This document shows positions 14,884-17,576 of a DNA stretch of 17,576 nt, piece after piece. The stretch is taken from contig UQOT01000043.1 in the NCBI GenBank assembly GCA_900542675.1, positions 1-17,576 on the forward strand, read 5' to 3'. The notes under the pieces were generated by a model. The model ran no database searches and was not told the origin of the DNA. It saw only the letters and a program-made list of their open reading frames with translations. Both the position numbers and the translations under genes were made by a program. Origin of the DNA: an uncultured Eubacteriales bacterium. GTDB lineage: Bacteria; Bacillota; Clostridia; Monoglobales; Monoglobaceae. Numbering within the stretch: position 1 is the stretch's first letter; the number at the start of each line of letters is the position of its first letter.

Positions 14884-14893
14884 TGAGCAGAGG
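14884..14893. other. Prophage-chromosome junction (candidate att site)
   Basis: Catalase reading frame begins in frame at the GAG GAA codons (14890-14895), immediately after non-homologous sequence with an in-frame TGA at 14884-14886. Family proteins usually read IGTEELAHLE here, so the boundary lies at or just before the GA at 14890-14891. A GA core would suit a large serine recombinase. The other att site and the integrase lie outside the window. Confidence 0.45.
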
Positions 14894-15106
14894 AATTGGC
14901 GCATTTAGAGATAGTTGGAACGATAGTACGGCAGCTTGCAAAGAATGCGACGGATGAACAGATTGAGAACAGTCCGTTCGGTGCATACTTTATGAATCAC
15001 GGAAGAGGCGTTTTCCCGGCTGATGCAACAGGCACGCCGTTTAATGCGATGGCGATTGCTGTCACGGCAGATCCGATAGCGGATTTAGTCGAGGATCTCG
15101 CTGCCG
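14890..15106 (+). pseudogene. cotJC: Internal fragment of CotJC-like manganese catalase
   Basis: About 72 codons match the middle of spore-coat-type manganese catalases: EELAHLEIVGTIVRQLAKNA (with E and H ligands of the di-manganese centre), SPFGAYFMNHGRGVFPADAT, GTPFNAMAIAVTADPIADLV and EDLAA. The normal proteins are about 190-210 residues. Here the first ~60 are missing where the prophage starts, and everything after EDLAA is missing where the conjugative element starts. The frame then runs a few codons into foreign DNA to a stop at 15121. There is no ribosome binding site, so this is not a working gene. It is the only host chromosomal sequence in the window. Confidence 0.8.
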
Positions 15107-15185
15107 ATGGTACGACTGCGTAAGAACAACATATCACAAATAAGATAGGACAAGCCCCCTCAAAACATAATAACGTACCGCACAG

Positions 15186-15233
15186 GCGGCGTTTACTAAT
15201 TCCCTTATGGGAAGATAGGAACGCCGCTTTTTT
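15186..15233 (+). terminator. Terminator/attenuator in ICE leader
   Basis: GCGGCGTT (15186-15193) pairs with AACGCCGC (15220-15227), with an inner TTCCC/GGGAA stem, followed by TTTTTT. It lies about 150 bases before the replication initiator gene and may insulate it from upstream transcription or attenuate the transfer operon. Confidence 0.75.
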
Positions 15234-15240
15234 CATGCCC

Positions 15241-15358
15241 TTTGTTACGCAGTAGGGGCAGAAAAAACCTTGATTTATACCGCTTTGCGGGCGCGTTTTG
15301 CGGCGGGTAAAGGATTTATACCTTTTCCCTCAAAATCGCGTTTCTACTGCGTAACAAA
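15241..15358. repeat. 15-bp perfect inverted repeat with nested repeats upstream of rep
   Basis: TTTGTTACGCAGTAG (15241-15255) is the exact inverse of 15344-15358. Inside are two copies of GATTTATACC (15272-15281 and 15313-15322) and a further imperfect inverted pair, CGCGTTTTG and CAAAATCGCG. Together with the terminator just upstream, this fills the 260-base gap 15124-15382, in which I see no gene. It could be an origin, an initiator-binding operator or a folded leader. Confidence 0.7.
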
Positions 15359-15382
15359 TCCACAGCAAAGGAGCTATGTACT

Positions 15383-16372
15383 ATGGCAGTTTTCAGAGTA
15401 GAACGCAACAAGGGCTATACCGTAATGAGCAACCACCACTTACGCAACAAGGAACTGACCTTAAAGGCAAAAGGGCTGTTATCGCAAATGCTGTCCTTGC
15501 CGGAGGATTGGGACTATACCCTTGCGGGGCTATCCCATATCAACCGGGAAAGTATCGACGCTATCCGTACCGCCGTATGGGAGCTTGAAAAAGCCGGATA
15601 TATCACAAGGCGGCAAGGACGCGACGATAAAGGTAAAATGGCAGCCATTGAATACACCATTTACGAGCAGCCACAGACCCCGCCGGAGTTGGAAATCCCG
15701 ATATTGGGAAATCCAACAGCGGATAAGCCGATATTGGAAAATCCGACAACGGATAAACCGACGACGGAAAATCCAACGCAATTAAATAAAGATATACAAA
15801 AGACTGACTTACCAAAAAAAGAAAAATCAATTACAGAGGGATTAAGTACCCATTCCATTCCTATCCTTTCCCCTTACCCCTCTCCTTTGGAGGACACAGC
15901 GGCAGAGCCGCCGGAACGGAAGCGAAAGGAAGCGGCAGCACAGAGCGCATTTGATATTTACGAGGAAATCATCAAGGACAACATCAGCTATGACGTTCTT
16001 GTGCAGGACAGGAGCCTTGACAAAGACCGTCTGGACGAGATTGTTGACCTAATGCTTGAAACGGTATGCACCGCACGAAAGACTATCCGCATTGCGGGGG
16101 ACGATTATCCGGCAGAGCTTGTAAAAGCAAAGTTTATGAAACTTGACAGCGAGCATATCCGCTTTGTCCTTGACTGTATGAGCGAGAACACGACCAAAAT
16201 CCGCAATATCAAGCAGTATCTACGGGCGGTACTGTTCAATGCCCCGTCCACAATCGGCAACTATTACACTTCCCTTGTCGCTCACGACATGGCGAGCGGC
16301 GCACTGGCACCAAAGAAACCGAAGTACGGCGACCCCGACTATTATTCATGCAGACCGGGCGAAAGCCTGTAA
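15383..16372 (+). CDS. RepA_N-type replication initiator protein of the ICE
   Basis: This is a 329-residue protein. Residues 1 to about 100 are the replication initiator A N-terminal winged-helix domain: FRVERNKGYTVMSNHHLRNK, LTLKAKGLLSQMLSLPEDWD, then INRESIDAIRTAVWELEKAG. A Pro/Asn/Thr-rich repeat region (about 105-135) and a charged linker follow. The C-terminal domain (about 190-315), with AFDIYEEIIKDNISYDVL, VDLMLETVCT and IRNIKQYLRAVLFNAPSTI, is the DUF6017-type tail seen in Clostridia ICEs. The initiator would allow autonomous replication of the excised circle. The ATG at 15383 has AGGAG 9 bases upstream. An ATG 7 bases earlier is out of frame. Confidence 0.85.
   Translation: MAVFRVERNKGYTVMSNHHLRNKELTLKAKGLLSQMLSLPEDWDYTLAGLSHINRESIDAIRTAVWELEKAGYITRRQGRDDKGKMAAIEYTIYEQPQTPPELEIPILGNPTADKPILENPTTDKPTTENPTQLNKDIQKTDLPKKEKSITEGLSTHSIPILSPYPSPLEDTAAEPPERKRKEAAAQSAFDIYEEIIKDNISYDVLVQDRSLDKDRLDEIVDLMLETVCTARKTIRIAGDDYPAELVKAKFMKLDSEHIRFVLDCMSENTTKIRNIKQYLRAVLFNAPSTIGNYYTSLVAHDMASGALAPKKPKYGDPDYYSCRPGESL
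15698..15780 (+). repeat. Iteron-like 30-bp tandem repeats inside rep gene
   Basis: There are two 30-base units (15698-15727 and 15728-15757) differing at only a few bases, and a third degenerate unit (15758-15780). They encode PILGNPTADK, PILENPTTDK and PTTENPTQ. In RepA_N plasmids the origin iterons lie in the middle of the rep gene, so these may be the binding sites of the initiator as well as a protein linker. Confidence 0.65.
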
Positions 16373-16399
16373 ATATCAAAATCATAAGGAGGATTTTTT

Positions 16400-16624
16400 A
16401 TGGCACAGAAAACAGGAGCTTTGATTTTTGACGAAACCGCTGACCGCTACGACATTCGCTTTGACCTTGCCGACTATTACGGCGGGCTGCATTGCGGCGA
16501 TTGCTTTGACGTATTTGTGCGGGGGAAATGGAAGCCGACCCGGATTGAAATGAACCCGTCGCAGGAATGGTATCTTGTGGGAGTGCGGGCGCACGACCTT
16601 AACGGGCTGCGGGTACGGATTTAA
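16400..16624 (+). CDS. DUF5348-family protein
   Basis: The 74-residue protein reads AQKTGALIFDETADRYDIRF, followed by DLADYYGGLHCGDCFDVFV, GKWKPTRIEM and a C-terminal WYLVGVRAHDLNGLRVRI. It is beta-rich. This small protein regularly lies between the initiator and pcfB in Tn1549-like elements, and its molecular role is not known to me. The AGGAGG site and ATG at 16400 are clear. Confidence 0.8.
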   Translation: MAQKTGALIFDETADRYDIRFDLADYYGGLHCGDCFDVFVRGKWKPTRIEMNPSQEWYLVGVRAHDLNGLRVRI

Positions 16625-16643
16625 TCAGATATTGGGTGTGACG

Positions 16644-16672
16644 GGACAGCATGAAACCGGCTGTCCTTTTTT
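16644..16672 (+). terminator. Rho-independent terminator between DUF5348 gene and pcfB
   Basis: GGACAGC (16644-16650) and GCTGTCC (16660-16666) form a 7-bp stem with a 9-base loop followed by six T residues. It lies inside the operon, so it probably gives partial termination that lowers expression of the conjugation genes relative to the initiator. Confidence 0.7.
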
Positions 16673-16712
16673 GCGCCCTTAATCCTATCATCATGCGAAA
16701 GGAGGACACAGA

Positions 16713-17189
16713 TTGCAAGATGAAATCAACGAAAAGACCATAGCCCTTTACATCAAGACCGGGAAGCTGACCGCGCAGACGCTTCAAAAGGCAATGAAAT
16801 CGCTGCTTGCACAGGGCAAAAAGCAGCTTTCCAGACCGCCACAGGGCAAGCAGAGCCTAAAGCAGCTTATGAAGCAGAACACAGGCGTTTCCAACATTGA
16901 GATAACCGAGGGCAATATCAAAGCCTTTGAGAGTACAGCGAAAAAGTACGGTATTGACTTTGCGCTGAAAAAGGACACGACGGAAAGCCCGCCCCGCTAC
17001 CTTGTGTTCTTCAAAGGGCGGGACGCGGACGTGCTGACCGCAGCCTTTAAGGAGTTTTCCGCAAAGAAGCTGACGCAGGAGAAAAAGCCCTCTATCCGAA
17101 AGCTGCTGTCTACTCTCAAAGAAGCTGCACAGGGCAAGAACGCACAGCGGGCAAAGGTCAAGAACAAGGACAGGGAGGTATCGCTATGA
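16713..17189 (+). CDS. pcfB: PcfB-family conjugation protein (DUF3801)
   Basis: The 158-residue basic protein begins MQDEINEKTIALYIKTGKLT and carries a domain with GVSNIEITEGNIKAFESTAK, KYGIDFALKKD, RYLVFFKGRDADVLTAAFKE, then a Lys-rich tail. PcfB proteins accompany the VirD4-type coupling protein in Gram-positive conjugation systems and are thought to help bring the relaxosome to it. A TTG start at 16713 is chosen because AAAGGAGG lies 7 bases upstream. The stop overlaps the next start (ATGA). Confidence 0.85.
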   Translation: MQDEINEKTIALYIKTGKLTAQTLQKAMKSLLAQGKKQLSRPPQGKQSLKQLMKQNTGVSNIEITEGNIKAFESTAKKYGIDFALKKDTTESPPRYLVFFKGRDADVLTAAFKEFSAKKLTQEKKPSIRKLLSTLKEAAQGKNAQRAKVKNKDREVSL

Positions 17190-17576
17190 AGCCGGAAATC
17201 AAAAAGCTGCTTATCCTAAATGCCCCCTATCTGCTCTTTGTCTATCTCTTTGACAAGGTTAGTGCAGCGGTTCGCCTTGCCCCCGGCGCAGATATGAGCG
17301 CGAAGCTCTTACACTTGGGGAACGGCTTTACCGCCGCCTTTTCCAGTATCGCGCCGAGCCTGCACCCCGCCGATCTGCTTATCGGCATTGCGGGGGCGGT
17401 CATTGTCCGGCTGATTATCTACTTCAAGGGCAAGAACGCGAAGAAATACCGGAAAGGCATGGAATACGGTTCTGCACGTTGGGGCGGCGCGGAGGACATA
17501 AAGCCGTATATCGACCCTGTTTTTGAAAATAACGTGCTGCTGACGCAGACCGAAAGGCTGATGATGTCAAGCCGCC
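17186..17576 (+). CDS. VirD4-like coupling protein, CD1115 type (N-terminal part)
   Basis: 130 codons are visible from an ATG at 17186 with a GGAGGT site. The N-terminus has a membrane anchor of two hydrophobic segments (LLILNAPYLLFVYLF and ADLLIGIAGAVIVRLIIYF), followed by the family motif KYRKGMEYGSARWGGAEDI and NNVLLTQTERLMMSSR. The ATPase domain with its Walker motifs lies beyond the window. This type IV coupling protein would deliver the nicked ICE strand to the mating channel. It is translationally coupled to pcfB. Confidence 0.9.
   Translation, partial: MKPEIKKLLILNAPYLLFVYLFDKVSAAVRLAPGADMSAKLLHLGNGFTAAFSSIAPSLHPADLLIGIAGAVIVRLIIYFKGKNAKKYRKGMEYGSARWGGAEDIKPYIDPVFENNVLLTQTERLMMSSR

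Larger units (their letters stand above)
1..14889. mobile_element. Prophage, contractile-tailed (myovirus-type), right part
   Basis: This stretch carries a near-continuous minus-strand run of head, packaging and tail genes in canonical order (terminase small and large, portal, MuF head protein, protease, scaffold, decoration, capsid, connectors, tail terminator, sheath). A divergent XRE regulator sits at the right edge. The sheath gene shows that the tail is contractile. The left end, tail tube, tape measure, baseplate, lysis genes and integrase are outside the window, so completeness cannot be judged. The right boundary is set where phage-like sequence stops and a catalase fragment begins in frame, near 14884-14891. 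Every structural gene visible is intact, so the element may be functional. Confidence 0.9.
15107..17576 (+). mobile_element. Left end of Tn1549/CTn-type integrative conjugative element
   Basis: From about 15107 the base composition becomes clearly more GC-rich and all genes are on the plus strand. The order is RepA_N-type initiator, DUF5348 protein, PcfB, VirD4-like CD1115-type coupling protein, which is the conserved first block of Tn1549-like elements of gut Clostridia. The element begins inside a catalase gene, at or near a GA dinucleotide (15105-15106). Cargo, relaxase, mating channel and integrase are off the right edge. Confidence 0.85.

Noticed and set aside
14896..15123. Small intact gene of 75 residues starting at a TTG
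   Set aside because: The sequence is the interior of a manganese catalase, in frame before the TTG (GAG GAA), with no ribosome site and a tail made of foreign DNA. It is a fragment.
15376..15588. Alternative start ATG 7 bases before the rep gene
   Set aside because: It is out of frame, and its product has no similarity to anything recognisable, while the 15383 frame gives a full RepA_N-type initiator.
15683..15780. CRISPR array
   Set aside because: The repeats are directly tandem without spacers, keep a reading frame and lie inside a conserved gene.
1..17576. Integrase, lysis, rRNA or tRNA genes
   Set aside because: I looked for recombinase, endolysin and holin patterns in the plausible frames and for RNA gene signatures, and found none in the window.

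Overview
The window joins two mobile elements, with a scrap of host chromosome between them, in what looks like a gut-type Clostridia/Bacillota genome. The AT-rich codon use, strong GGAGG ribosome binding sites, PBSX/SPP1-like phage proteins, spore-coat-type manganese catalase and Tn1549/CD1115-type conjugation genes all fit this. I cannot name the species.

Region 1 (1 to about 14889) is the right-hand part of a contractile-tailed (myovirus-type) prophage. All its structural genes lie on the minus strand in one tight operon. Reading in the direction of transcription from 14465: a ParB/Srx-fold protein with a CxxC tail, a DpdA-like (TGT-fold) protein, a YhhQ-family queuosine-precursor transporter, terminase small and large subunits, portal, a MuF-type minor head protein with a C-terminal DUF6883-like toxin-like domain, its candidate immunity protein (DUF4926-like), an XkdF-like prohead protease, scaffold, capsid decoration protein, major capsid, five to six connector/neck/tail-completion genes, and a tail sheath that runs off the left edge. 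A divergent small XRE regulator (14629-14841) faces this operon across a control region. That region holds a near-consensus promoter, a three-copy operator-like repeat, a promoter-proximal terminator and a 14-codon leader ORF.

Region 2 (about 14890-15106) is an internal fragment of a CotJC-like manganese catalase gene, cut on both sides. The prophage abuts its left end and the conjugative element its right end.

Region 3 (about 15107-17576) is the left end of a more GC-rich integrative conjugative element of the Tn1549/CTn type, all on the plus strand. It has a structured leader (terminator plus a 15-bp inverted repeat), a RepA_N-type replication initiator with in-gene repeats, a DUF5348 protein, PcfB, and the start of a VirD4-like coupling protein.

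The two most interesting systems are in the prophage. The first is a compact ParB + DpdA-like + YhhQ cassette, which reads as a salvage-based 7-deazaguanine DNA modification module. The second is a virion-associated MuF polymorphic toxin with a translationally coupled immunity gene. No integrase, lysis genes, tail fibres, rRNA, tRNA or CRISPR array are visible here.
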